Assembly: GCA_023213395.1 (NCBI GenBank)
Contig: CM041465.1
Coordinates: 151,225,741 to 151,289,740, forward strand
Direction of reading: 5' to 3'
Length of the DNA: 64,000 nucleotides
Source of the DNA: Cycas panzhihuaensis
Taxonomy: Eukaryota > Cycadophyta
Shown: positions 40,864 to 52,465 of the stretch, one piece after another
Layout: every line of letters starts with the position of its first letter
Numbering within the stretch: the stretch's first letter is position 1
The notes under the pieces: generated by a model
Told to the model about the DNA's origin: nothing
Databases searched by the model: none
The model's input: only the letters and a program-made list of their open reading frames with translations
Translations under genes and position numbers: made by a program

Positions 40864-41400
40864 CCTCTCCCATTTCTTTCTAGTTCCTCTCATGGAACCC
40901 GTATTTCCATATCTTTTTTGGGACTTTTGTCTTCCTATTTGGGCATCCCCCCAGTTAGGATGACGCTCTCAAGTATCGTTACTCCTCTTTCTCGCCTGGT
41001 GTTTCCTTCGTATATCCTACTATGCTCCTCAATGGACATGCATGTCACCCTATTTCTAACCCCACATGTGCCTATTACCTCTACTTATAGTGGTCGTGTG
41101 TGCTCCTGTTAGATATATAGCCATGCATAGAAGGAAATACATGCATCATATAACAAAACATCTATAACATACATAATAAACATACATGTCATCTATCACG
41201 CATGATATACACATCATCACATATCAAAATGGGGTACTAATTACCCCGTATATATATATATACATACCATCAAAATCATATGTCACATCGTACATATGGG
41301 AAGCCGGTGTCCTTGCAGGGGGGATATAATCATATGACTCTATATATGACCCCCTAGAGGCCTGTGCTTTCTCCATCAAAATCTAATACATGTGTCCTAC
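40864..41400 (+). other. F spacer between pol and the antisense ORF
   Basis: No gene is seen. The first part matches G at 56641-56940 (CTCATGGAACCCG, TATTTGGGCAT), so it belongs to the element. Confidence 0.6.
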
Positions 41401-43576
41401 TCTACTGTTACCCCACTCTTGGGGTACCATCTCCTTGCCTGTGTGATCCCTCTCCCGAGGACCACATCCCTCTGAGGCTCCTCCTGGGCCTCCGCGAGCT
41501 CCCTACCTCGCTCCCCTCATCATGTGGCCATCTCAGGGTCGTCACTATCGTGTAGGTGTATGTCCTGCTCTTGCTCGACCTCGACGCCACCTGGTCCACC
41601 AACTGATCGTATCAGGCCTAGATGTGATCCCTCTCACTCTCCACTCCTCGGAGATGCTCCTCCAGCACTACTATCTAGACCCTGCTCTCTGTGTCTCCAC
41701 CTACTCCTCCCTGAGCCTTTAGAGCCTGTACACGTCGCCACAGCGCGTCTCGCTTGCCCCTAGCCTCATCCAACTCCTGCTGCATTTGTCCCCTGAATGC
41801 CATGTACTCTTGGGACTCTACAGCCCATATGTCTCTCACCCTCGCCAACGGGGTGAATGTCGCCATATGGGTACCTGTTGATCTAGGTGCATCCTCTGCC
41901 TAGATGGGTGATTGCCCCTCTGTGTACACCTGAGGGAACATCTCCCTCACTATAGCCTTTACTAACTGCTTGATCTCTACGGTACCTACAAATCCAACAT
42001 ACCATATGTTAGTATATATCCAACTGTATGCTAAAATAAAACCAAATCAAACTATCTATCTGGCTACCAAACAACTGAGGAAATTGTTAGGTCTCACCTG
42101 GTGTAGCTACTGGCTCCTCTACCCATGCGGTAACCTCTCCTCCTGGCTCCTCGCCAGCTGTTGGTACCTCCTCCTCAGGTACCACCTCCGCTTAGGCCTC
42201 TCTCCTCACCAAGACTGGCTCAGCTATCACCTCTCTGGATCTCCTCATGATCCGTAGCCTACGGGCCCTCGTCACTAGCCCCCTGCTCTCCTCCGCAACC
42301 CCTGATAGGCCTGCCTCTCCTCCGGTAGTCCCGGATGACCTCGTTGCTCCTCCTACGGTCCCTGATGGACCTGCCTCTCCCACAGGTCATGATGGGCTGG
42401 CCCCATCTCCTCCATCGTCATCGTCACCTGGAAGTGCCCCTACTCCACCTGCCTCATCGTCGCTGTCCCACCTCGCTACCCTATACTAATCTGCCATGTA
42501 ATCCGTCATAGTGAGGAGGTCCAGCGATGTTGCCTCCACTAAGTGCCAGACATGGGCCTGGTCCTATGTCCCCCTCAGCCTGGTCTGCCACCTATGGACC
42601 ATCGAGGCCCACTCTGCAATGGGGTGTGGTCCCCCCACTGGTGCCACTACTCTAAAGTGATCAAAAAACTAGCACTGCAGCAACATATTGTATGACAGTC
42701 CTCCTCTGTCGGTCATCCTGATAGCATCGAGCTATGCGACAAGGTTCACCGCTATCAAGGTGGCCTAGTCCATCCTCTCACCAGCCTTACAGCGGCTCAC
42801 TACATCCATCTATCTCCCAGGGATGTCTCTATAGTTCTGTTTCTAGGAAACCCGGAACAGAATGCACAGCGTAATAAGTTTCCTCACCTGAGGAATCCTG
42901 GACATCACCATAGTCTGGAGAGGAACTCCTCTCCTCTCCCATCTATCTATCCCTATAAAGAATGCTGTTATCTCCCAATGTGTTGCCTCATTGCTAGGCA
43001 ACGCTCCCAGTGTTATTGGCCTCCCAGTCGCTGGTACTCCCAAAATCTGTCGAATATCCCTCAGCGTCACTGTCATGTCTCCCACATAGGGTAGATGGAA
43101 AACATGCCTCCTCCTGTCCTGGTGAGATACAATATCAACTAACAACCTCTAATCTGATGTAAACTGAGGTGTCTTCAGGGCCTTGAACAGGCCACACCTC
43201 CGCAGAATCCCCTTGTCCTCCCTGGACATCATCTCTATATAGCTCAACATTGCCATACCTATGTCCTCCCTGGCCATCATCTCTATCCACCACGATAATA
43301 GCCTGTCAACATCACAAACTAGTCAAAGTCAATCCCTTGCCAGTCCTCTATGTTCCTGGCTGTCTCTCAGCTCTCTCTGCTTGAGAGTTGGGGCCTCATG
43401 GCCCCCCATCTTTTTTTTTCTATAGGCCTACCTTCGTACCGCGCTAAACTTCGCAGTATCGCAAAGTTTAGCTCGGGTCCCGCGGTGATTGGGGCACCAT
43501 GGAAAAGATCATAGCACTGCAATCTTTGCCACAGTACGAATGGCACCCCCCAAAAAGAGAGGGATTTATGCCCCAA
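41401..43576 (-). pseudogene. antisense ORF in F with plant-mobile-domain-like region and coiled coil
   Basis: On the strand opposite to gag-pol, 43230-42843 encodes GLFKALKTPQF, RRRHVFHLPYVGDMTVTLRDIRQILGVPATGRPIT and a Trp-rich follow-up. This is the signature of the plant mobile domain (FHLP.GEMTVTL.DV..LLGLP.DG.P). Further on come WASMVHRWQTRLRG, a Gly/Glu/Pro-rich region (42192-42480) and a short charged coiled-coil-like stretch (41675-41866: MQQELDEARGKRDALWRRVQALK). Stops break it into pieces. It lies between integrase and the second RNase H. G lacks it. The function in the element is unknown. Confidence 0.8.
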
Positions 43577-44490
43577 AAATAAATTAAAAAAACCTTTGGG
43601 TGGACCCCGTGGGGCCCACCAGGACCAGGGCTCCCTAATGCCCAGGTCCCCCCTCTTTCTGGTCTAATTTAGACTCCGAGAGGCCATCATTTACCTATAC
43701 GGGGCACAAAACTACCTAAAAATTAATAAAAAGCGTTCAATTTCAAACTTTGAAATGGGATGGGTTTCGTAGGATCCACTCATTGGATCTGGTCTGGTTG
43801 TTGTCATCCTGCTCTGATGATCCTGCTAGCTCTCTATGTGCTCTGATCCAAGGTTTGATCTCTCTCTGTGTGCCTCTGAAGTCGGGCAGTGCTCTACTGT
43901 GTAAGGAAATGGATCTAGTTTCTCATGAGAGCCGATGAAAATGAATTCATTTTCTGTTGAATTTCCTGATATAGGCGGGGGGCCCGACGGGCACTACCTT
44001 CATTTTTGCTCTCGCGGTAGCCGTCAGGACCGTCCCGTTTCCTCGATCACCTTTGTCTTCTGGTCTTACCTCCCATTGCACTCATTTGGTGTTCTATCTT
44101 GTAAGTGCATTTATGGCACCTCATTATTGCACTTTTTCGCACGCCCCTTTCGTCTCGTTTTACGTGCCACTCTCGTGCATGCCCGAGTTTATACTCATTT
44201 GGCTCGTTTTGCCATCCTGGACTCATTTCTGTAGCTCTTTTCTACTCTTGGGGTTTCTAAAGGGAATGCTCCCCCACCCGGGGGCATGTTTTGCTTCCCA
44301 AAGTGACCTTTGGTACCCCAGGGTGCCCTTTTTCTGCCCGCTCTCAGGTACTGGTCGGATCGCTTACTCTCACCCTTAGGTAGCCTCATTGCTAAGTCCT
44401 CCTACCCTTCACGGCCACCTATTGCTTGCCTTTTGAGTCTCTATTTCACTCCATTATTGTTTATCTACTACCAAGACCTTGTGTCACCCA
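43577..44490 (+). other. F spacer between antisense ORF and second RNase H
   Basis: I see no gene on either strand. It may contain the promoter of the antisense ORF, but no clear element is visible. Confidence 0.45.
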
Positions 44491-44920
44491 TGTCCCTCTA
44501 CATTTTTACTAATGGCGGAAGCCGCGGTAACCTTGGACCTTTTGCCACTGCTTGGATTCTTCACAGCCCCTCTAACCATGATTTCCTGCACTCTAGGATC
44601 TTCCTCCCTAAAATAACCAATAACAAAGCTGAGTACACAGTCATTATTGAAGCCCTTACTAACGCTCTCTATTTCCATAACAGACCTATCATTTTGCTTT
44701 GTGATTCTCAGGTTGTTGTGTCCCATCTCACCCAGGTTTACCAAGTATGATGCCCTCACCTGAGAACCCTCGCTTCGGCCGCCAGATCTCTCTTAGCCCA
44801 CTTCTCATCTGTTGACATTTAGCACATCCCTCGGGACCTCAATGCTAAGGTGGACGACCTTGTCTGCCTCATCCTTGAGCGTTGCCTCCCTCTTCTTGGT
44901 GACCACCTTTGAGAGACTTG
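44491..44920 (+). pseudogene. second (archaeal-type) RNase H of gypsy F
   Basis: MSLYIFTNGGSRGNLGPFATAW, NNKAEYTVIIEALTNAL and LLCDSQVVVSHLTQVYQV match the extra RNase H found in Tat elements. The first catalytic Asp of the TDGGSRGN motif is Asn; the Glu and the second Asp remain. After a frame change, HIPRDLNAKVDDLVCLILE gives the last motif. It would supplement the pol RNase H. Confidence 0.88.
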
Positions 44921-45247
44921 TTTAGTTAGCTTGTTGCTCAAGTCTCTGGTCGCCTTTATTCTGACCTGATTGTTTTCGTCTATTGGGTGCCCTCATATCA
45001 CTCATTGCACTTCAGCAACAGGGGGCATCCCCCTCATTGGTTTTCTTCACCTACAAGTTAACTTTTAGATGACGCATAAGTAGCCCCTTGTCCATGTATT
45101 CCACCACGACACTCATCGATACCCTTGGTCCATATATTATTCATGGTTTGTTTATATATATGCATGTGCTACTAACAGTTTTTGGTTGTCAGCATTTGCC
45201 ATCACACCATGCTTCCAAGCGGTGAGGCTCTACTGCTAAGGAGGTAG
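44921..45247 (+). other. F 3' untranslated region
   Basis: Short non-coding stretch up to the 3' LTR. A purine-rich ctaaggaggtag lies directly before the LTR and may be the polypurine tract. Confidence 0.5.
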
Positions 45248-47883
45248 TGTTTCTCAGCTACTAGGAATGGACTCAGGACACACAAACTTAAGTAAGCTTA
45301 GGTATATGTTCTTGCTCCCATCCTCACTCTTGTTTAACCGAGGTCGCTTAGTAGATTGCTTTATGTATGCTTGCATGTCATTCATATGACTGCATTGCTT
45401 TCTTGCTTAATCACACTGCATGTGCCTGCCGCATGCCACTCAGCCTATGACAATCCACCGTCGAGGCACTCCTCAGCGAGTGCCACACCTCATATGGCAC
45501 TTAGCCACCCACATCGTCTCCATAGCCCCTCGGGCACCTTAGTTAGTCATGTCTCGCCCATGACATCATTCTACCTATACTTTGATTCACTTTCCAAGTA
45601 TGATAGGATCCCTGGTTGAGAACCGTCCCTCTCACCTAACCACCTGTTAGTCATCTAGGCACAAATTCCCAGCTTGTTCAGCCCTAACATACTCCCTGTT
45701 TGGCTTCAAACCCCATTTTTGACCTAATTTTGGCCTATAGGTCAACACCGATGTAAACTTAGCGGTACCATGATATTTACCGTGGTACTGTGATGTTTAC
45801 TGTGGTATGACTGTTTGAATTTATTTTTTAAAATAGATGCGGCAGTTCTCGCTCTTTTCATAGAACTGCCACGTGGTGTCCACGTCTTTTAGCTTCCCAA
45901 TGACTCCAAATGTTCACTTAGAGTTAGTGGAAGATAAAAACCAAAAAGTCAACCATTCTTGTCTCTTCTGCCTCCATTTTTTGATGACACTCCTACAGCT
46001 CTCCATCACCTACTGCAAAAAAGGCATACTCTTTGGCTGCTACTCTTCCTACAGGGATTGTTGCTACATCTCAGGCTCAGCACCAGCAGCTCAGGTCTCC
46101 TCTTATAGGTTCACACGATGGAAAGAAGGGCATTCACAGGAACTCTTTAAGGAAAAGCTCCAAGGTCTCAATACCATAGTGGTTTTCTCACAGTGGCCTC
46201 TCCTCCAAACCCGGCCTCAAATCACGCCGAGTGTTCTTTCTTCTATTTTTTAGTAAGAATAAACTCATATTCTCTATTGTAAGGTACTCCCTAATAGTTT
46301 CTCTCATATTCATATTCTTTCCTTTATTTTTTATGGACAGTGCTTGGTATATTTATTTTCCTTGACTTTGTACCCATTTAGCATTAGCTCTTTGCACCTT
46401 GTGTTGTAGTGCTTCCCTTCATTTTCCTGCAAGTCTGCTTTAAGGTGGCTGTGTAAAGGGGGTGATATAAGGAAAAGTGAAGGGAGAAAGGCAGGGTTAG
46501 TCCCCCTTGCTGACCTTCTCCCCAAGGGTTCAAACCCTTCTTTTCCTTTCCCTTGCACTTATTGCCTCCCTTGAAGCTGGGCTAGGGACTTGGGAGCCTA
46601 TCTCTAAATCTGAACCAACATTGGTAGCCCCTTGCCACACTGGTTTCAGATCCACATTTACTGGTTTTGGGCACCACATAAGCCCCAAAACCACTCCCAG
46701 TTAGTTCATGACCCGTAGCATATCCCAACTAGATGATCTGTTGCTCATAGCACCTCGTCCCTTGGGTGTGCTTACATATCATTCTACTGGTTTTTCTCCT
46801 CTCCTGTTTGCTGCCCTACACAATCAATATAGTTTATTTCTCTTTCCCCGAGGCCACGTGGGGATTTTCGTAGGTGAGCTAGCCATTCTGAGTCTAACCC
46901 TTTTGCTTTGGGTACCGGTTGGTGTGGGTGCTTACTGGAGTCCTGTTTGGAGTTCTTTGGAGTAATGTGCATGTGTTCTTGATTTAGTTTGATTTCAGCT
47001 CCTTTATATTTACATGTATATATATATAGTAGATATATTTGGTATCCCCTCTTCTGAGAGGGAGAAACTTACATGTTTTGACTGACAGGTTTTGCGATAG
47101 CAGAGATACACACGAGACGAGCCTGTTAACAGGTTAGTCTCTTGTTAGTTGCTTTTCCTCATTTCCTTTTTTTTGCTACTTTGCCTTACTTTACTTCTTT
47201 TACATACTTTGGGGAGGTAAGTTAGCCCCTTTGACTTCTCACGGCAATCATCGCCAACCAATCTTACCTACGCGACAAGTTGGAGTGGAAAGGCACGTAA
47301 AGCAATGAGAATCGCAACACTTCATTCGCACGCCGTGTCTAAGTATTTGTCTTTTCTCTTTTATCTTTTCCTATAGCATTTTTCCCCAATACATATGTTT
47401 GCATATAAAAACACGTAGGAAATGGAAAAAGGGAAGGAATACATATTTGCATTTGCATATCTTTTATTCGTAGTTGTTTTTATTATGTGTAGGTAATTTT
47501 TCCTTGAATGTGAGCCACTCATCCCTCACTTCTTCGATTAGCCCACACGTAGAATATTTCACTACGCACACCCCACCTACACATTGCCTTCTCTCTTCTT
47601 TGAGAAGACATAACCCTTTAAGTCCCTTCTTCCTATTCTCAGCCATCCAAGGGGTAGGAGGGCCTCACCTTTTAGGACAATCCAAGGCCTCGCCTTGCAT
47701 CCCTCCCCCAAGATCACCTTGAAGCAATTAGGTACCATTTGCAGGTCCCGAATCCGTGCTTTCTCTAGCACACGAACGCCCTGCGTGGTGATTCCTTGCC
47801 GATCGATCTGACTCTTAACCCGACTCAGTTTTATATAGTCGTATCTTACTAGACATAGGAGACCACCCCGTGCAAGCTTTTCA
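45248..47883 (+). repeat. 3' LTR of gypsy F
   Basis: This 2636-bp partner of 31319-33930 starts TGTTTCTCAGCTAC, ends AAGCTTTTCA and repeats the GAGGTAAGT at 47214-47222. It is followed by the target duplication GTTTC. Confidence 0.95.
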
Positions 47884-47888
47884 GTTTC
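47884..47888. repeat. target-site duplication of gypsy F, right copy
   Basis: GTTTC matches 31314-31318. Confidence 0.95.
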
Positions 47889-48740
47889 TAACTACAATAG
47901 TGGTGCTCATGTTTGTAAGATAAGGAACAATCATGATGGTATTAGCCTAAAATCTTATAGCAAGATTAGCACCACTTAACATAACTTTTACTTTATTTAA
48001 CAATGTTTGATTCATTCTCTTGTCTATAGTATTTTGTTGAGGTGTATGAGGTGATGAGAACTAATGTTTGATGCCATGTTGTTTACAAAAATTAGTGAAT
48101 TGATTTAATATATATCCCCTTCCATTTCCAGATCTAAGGGTCTTAATACTCATGCCACTTTCATTCTCTACCTTAGCTTTAAATTCCTTAAATTTATCAA
48201 GTTCTTGATATTTATTCCTTAGGAAGTAGACCGATACTTTCTTGGGATAGTCATCTATAAAAGTCATGAAAAACATGCTACTATTGAGAGATTGAACTAA
48301 CATAAGCCCACATATGTCTGAGTGGACCAATTCCAATGGTTTGGAGGCTATCCATGGATTCTTGGATGGAAACTTTTCTCTTTATTATTTTCCCACTAGA
48401 TATGCCTCACAAATATATTTGTTTCTCTTGATCTTAGGAAGTCCATATACCATATGAGACCTAGACATGAGATTTAAACTCTACATGTTCATGTGACCAA
48501 GGCATTGATACCATAACTAATCTCTAGTTTTATTTGAGGTAGAATTCTCATCAGTATAGGAGCATTCACCTAGTTCTTAGACACGAGGTTGGTCATCTAC
48601 CATGATATCTTTACCCTTATCAAGTTGGGTATTTTGAGCCATTAAACATGATTATGTTGGTGGATTAGTGGTTAGGGAAATATCATCAATCTTGTATAAG
48701 CCACTATTTTCATGTATATCACTCTAGTATCACCATACAC
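47889..48740 (-). pseudogene. copia D pre-integrase and integrase core
   Basis: The minus strand gives GLYKIDD, LWYQCLGHMNM, VYGLPKIKRNKYICEAYLVGK (zinc region), then LELVHSDICGLM, FMTFIDDY and TLRSGNGRGY (48061-48336), HTPQQNTIDKRMNQ and FWANTIMIVPYL-like sequence up to the F border. About 80 residues expected between protease and GLYKI are missing at 48740, where the direct repeat of H begins. Stops fit CAA/CAG/TGG changes. Confidence 0.88.
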
Positions 48741-48745
48741 CTAAA

Positions 48746-49475
48746 TGTGATTATTCGAGTGTTAATTGGATAGGTTTCCTCCAACATGTCTTCTATGCTA
48801 GTCATATGGCATGTGGCACCTGAGTCAAGTAGCCAAGAGTTACCATTGTGTTAAGATGATAATGTCACAAAGAATATGTTTTGAGAGGAGGTATCCTAAG
48901 TATCTACCACATTGTCTTCTTGTCAAGTGTTAGGGTTATTCCTTGTATTCCTAGATGGAAACTGTTGCCTGTTTTGTTGATGTTGATTTTGATTTGATCT
49001 TTGACTCCAATTATGCTAATAGAATTATCTTGGTTGTTGGTATGATGGCCCTCCTTATGGATAAATAGGGCCTCCTTGTTGAGGAATGGGGCTTCCATGT
49101 TATAGATAAGGGGCTCCTTGTTGAGGAATAGGGCATCTTTATTGTGGATGAGGGGCTCCTTATTCAGGGCATGGTCCTCCTTATTGATAACTAGTTTCAC
49201 CTTGTTGGTAGCTAGGTGCTTGTTAGAAACCTTCTTAAAGATAGTTAATTGAACTATTAAGTGAATAAGCGCTTTCAAATAGTTATAACCTTTTGTGAAA
49301 AGGCCCTATTATATACATATAAATATGCCCTCAAATGTATTGTAAATCATCACTTATTCTTTATCAATCAAATATCATTCAATTGACTATTAAATCTACT
49401 TCGCAGCATGTGCGTGCTCTTATTTACTTTCTAGAACCTTGAAATTAATCCAGTTATGGAAAAGGTCCATAACCA
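48746..49475 (+). repeat. left copy of the 0.73-kb direct repeat (5' LTR of H)
   Basis: It runs TGTGATTATTCG to CCATAACCA, with a plus-strand TATA region (acatataaatatg, 49314-49326). Its first 500 bases, read on the minus strand, encode a copia protease (WLLDSGATCHMT) and a gag end with a seven-residue PQQG repeat. The first 583 bases match 63418-64000 without a gap. Confidence 0.65.
48750..49280 (-). pseudogene. antisense copia gag end and protease inside the repeat
   Basis: The minus strand encodes about six units of a 21-bp repeat (7 residues, PQQGxPx, with CAA/CAG codons often TAA/TAG) at about 49030-49200, a Gln/Asn-rich stretch and then the protease motif WLLDSGATCHMTSIEDM near 48780-48830. 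The 124-residue open frame at 48904-49278 is the neighbouring frame and not the real one. It may belong to copia D or to sequence captured by H. Confidence 0.7.
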
Positions 49476-49476
49476 A

Positions 49477-49488
49477 TGGTATTAGAGC
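49477..49488 (+). promoter_or_regulatory. primer-binding site of H
   Basis: TGGTATTAGAGC on the plus strand is the tRNA-Met site with one C-to-T change. Confidence 0.85.
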
Positions 49489-49728
49489 AAGTTTGATCTA
49501 GCTTGAAAGAAGCATGCATTACCTGCTAATTAATCAATCATATATGTTATAGATTATTATTATGATTAGCCACCATATTTGTGAACTATAACATTATATA
49601 TTTAGGTGCAATTTAGGCTACATTATATACTATATAATTCATAATATTAAAAACTTGTGATCTAACAAGTAGTGAGGAAATCTACATACATATTAACAAA
49701 GAGGAGCTAGTTGTATGAAAAAGGCAAC
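49489..49728 (+). other. H internal sequence, left of G
   Basis: AT-rich, no coding signal. It continues at 59996 after gypsy G. Confidence 0.5.
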
Positions 49729-49733
49729 ATTAC
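49729..49733. repeat. target-site duplication of gypsy G, left copy
   Basis: ATTAC is repeated at 59991-59995. Confidence 0.95.
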
Positions 49734-52289
49734 TGTTTCCCAGCTAGTGGGAATGGACTCGGGATGCATCGACACAGGTTTGTGCAGGTATATGTTTTCA
49801 CTTTTCTTACTTATGATTGCTAAGGTAATTTGGAGTAATTTGATTGACATATGCACGCCTGCGCATTTGCTTGACTGCTTGCTCATAATGCATGTGCCTA
49901 ACGGCACCTCTTAGCCTATGACGACACACATCGGGGGCATTCCTCAGTGAATGCGACACCCCGTATGGCGTACAGCCACTCACGATGTCTCCATGGTCTT
50001 TCGGGATGCTTTTGCCAGCTTGTTTATTCTTGTTACCGCGTGCCACTTATGTTGCAAACCCTTCCTAAGCCTGGTTTAACCCTTAGTTAGGGCTCTTTGC
50101 ACCATTTTGAGTACTTGCCCTTTGCTGAGCCTTCCCCGTTGATGTATTTCGGCTTGGCCCTGTTCTTACCCTAAAAGCGATTTTTATGACTTTCATGTTG
50201 CATTTTCTTCTTTTTTTGAGTTTGGTGATCACGGTAAACTAAGCGATCTGCGAATTTTGCGGTGATGTGAAGTTTCTTGGTAATCTGTTGTTCAAAATTT
50301 GAAAAAACGAAACCACTTGACGATGGCGCGTTTTTCGCGAGCTGGCGTGGCTCCAAACGGTTGGAGGCGCCCCAAGGCCCCCAACGTTCACTTGCTATGC
50401 CCAAGGCATAAAAGCCTTTTTTTCACTCATTTGCTTCATTCTAAGGGATTCTTCACTTGATTTTTTCAAGTTTTCTAGAGCAACTTCTCCACAAAGAGAC
50501 AAGGCAAAGAAACAGTGAACAAGAGAACTTCTTCTACGGTGGGGCGGAGGTGAAGTGGGCCATTACCGATTGAGTTGCGGGCCATTCTTTGCCCCTCTGA
50601 GACTCCATTGCAAGCACCACTCCTCTCCACAAATACCCAAAGCTTCAAGAGGTTTTCTTCACCAAAAGACCACTTCAAAGACCCATCTTCAAGCTCTCAA
50701 CTTGCATGAAGCTCTACTCTTCTACTCTCTTGCAAAGGACATTCAACACCACCTCTTAGGCATTGCTTGGGCTGCTGCTCCAAGTGGCCAAGTACCCACA
50801 TGCACTTATTCTTCTCTATTCAAGGTATTTATTGTCTCTTGTTGGTGCTTTTTGCTTGTTTTTTCCATTGAGTTGCTTGCAAATTCTTTCCTCTTGTTTG
50901 CATGCACTTCCTTTGAGTTTCTTTTGGCCGTTTGATGCATATAACCTTAGTAGTTGTGGCTTACTAGAGTGCTGCCCTAGGTTAGACGCATTTTTCTTGC
51001 GATTTCCTAAAACTCATCCTCTCCCACCGAGTTCCCTCTTGGGCCCATTTCTTTACATTTCCTTGAGACTCATCCTTACCCCCTTAGCTTGCTCTTTCGC
51101 CGTTTCTTAAGCTAGCCGGTACAAAGGGTCTTACACAAGGATTTGAGGGAGATAGGCGGGGTTAGTCCCCATTGCCGTCCTTCTCCCCAAGGGTTCATCC
51201 CTTGTCCTCTCTCCCTTTACTACCGCGCTCTCTTGGGAAAGCGAGGTTAGAAACCTAAGAGTCGGTTTGAACTCTCTTCTTGGCGTGGTAACTTGTCACA
51301 ACCTATCTCACCTTATTGCCTGCTAGTATTGCCTTCCCGAACCCCGTGGAGACCTCTCGTGGGTGAGTTAGCCATCTCGAGGCTACACTCAATCCCTAAT
51401 AGCATGTTTTATGGTGTATGATAGCTTGCATGTTCAAATGCGATTAGTTTCATTTTTGTTACGTATTAGCACTTAACTACATTTTTCTAGCTTAGTTGAT
51501 TTCATTTTCAGTATATGCATATATATCTCGTCGGCTTTGGTAGCCTCTCTCCCGAGAGGAAGGCGTTTGTTTAGTTTGTTTGCAGGATCACGTTGGAGGA
51601 AGCGTTGCGCGAGATCGACCCGTTGCCGGTCGGCCCCCGCATGGTAATTCTTCTCCCTTTTCGTTTGAGCTTTGCTTTCGTTCCTTTCATTTCATTTAGT
51701 CTTTGCATGCCCTTGGGGAGGTAAGTGCACCCCCTTCGTTGTCTTCGATCGACGTTGCATGCGCGGGAGGAGGAAAGGAGCGCAGCAGAAGGGAATCCGC
51801 TTCCATTCGAGCCGGATCCAGGTATTCATCGCATATCTTTCGTATTTTCTTTATGCTTTTACGTTTCTTTGCATTTACTGTGATAGTTAAAGGAACATAA
51901 AGGAAAAAGGAAAATAACCATTTACTTTACATTTGCTTTCCCGTATTACTTTATTGCATTGCGTGACATAGTAGTAGAGGATCCATTTACATTATACCCC
52001 TTAGCCGCACCTTACTCTACACCCTTTACACGTTCGGTTGGTTACCCACTCGTCGCCTTCTCATTGCCTTGAGAAACCGCGACGTGCGAGGTTCTTTTCC
52101 CCTTCCCGGCCATCCGAAGGGTAGGAAGGCCTCGTCTTGCGGCTACTGGAAGCAACCGGGCACCTTGCGATCCGTGCAGCGCTCCGGCGCCGCGGGCGTC
52201 TGCGGTATGATCCTCGCTAGTTAGCCGCTTAGCATATTGTTTCTATGCCCTTCCATTGGCGTTGGATCATTGCCCGCGGAGGCGTTTCA
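49734..52289 (+). repeat. 5' LTR of gypsy G
   Basis: The 2556-bp LTR starts TGTTTCCCAGCTAGTGGG and ends GGCGTTTCA, and includes GAGGTAAGT at 51718-51726. Large stretches are identical to 57407-59990, while short GC-rich patches differ strongly. Confidence 0.95.
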
Positions 52290-52307
52290 TGGCGACCATC
52301 TTGGGGG
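52290..52307 (+). promoter_or_regulatory. primer-binding site of gypsy G
   Basis: TGGCGACCATCTTGGGGG directly follows the LTR and resembles that of F. Confidence 0.78.
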
Positions 52308-52465
52308 CCCGATAAGGGAGCTAGATCGCTTCCCCTTTGTGTTGGTGCTCTTGCCTTTAGGTAGTTTCGCGTTACGTGTTTTGAGTTGGGCAACCCCCAG
52401 CGTGTTTGCGATCTTTCCTTTCTTTTCCTTTTCGCTTTTTCTAACAACGCTCGCGGAGGCGTTGC

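Larger units (their letters stand above)
31319..47883 (+). mobile_element. full-length Tat-type Ty3/gypsy element F
   Basis: This 16,565-bp element has 2.6-kb LTRs, a TGGCGACC-type primer site, gag, protease, RT, RNase H, integrase, an antisense ORF, a second RNase H and a 3' LTR, and is bounded by the perfect duplication GTTTC. The long LTRs, the large size and the extra RNase H after integrase are established marks of the Tat/Ogre lineage. All genes carry stops, mostly transition-derived. It is less decayed than the copia elements but more decayed than G. Confidence 0.95.

Noticed and set aside
48904-49278. A 124-codon minus-strand frame with repeated NKEPLI units.
   Set aside because: The repeat is real, but the meaningful frame is the neighbouring one, which leads into the protease motif.
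50555-51110. Open frames of 115-126 codons repeated at 58243-58783.
   Set aside because: Both lie in the LTRs of G, so the repetition comes from LTR duplication. No known domain is visible.
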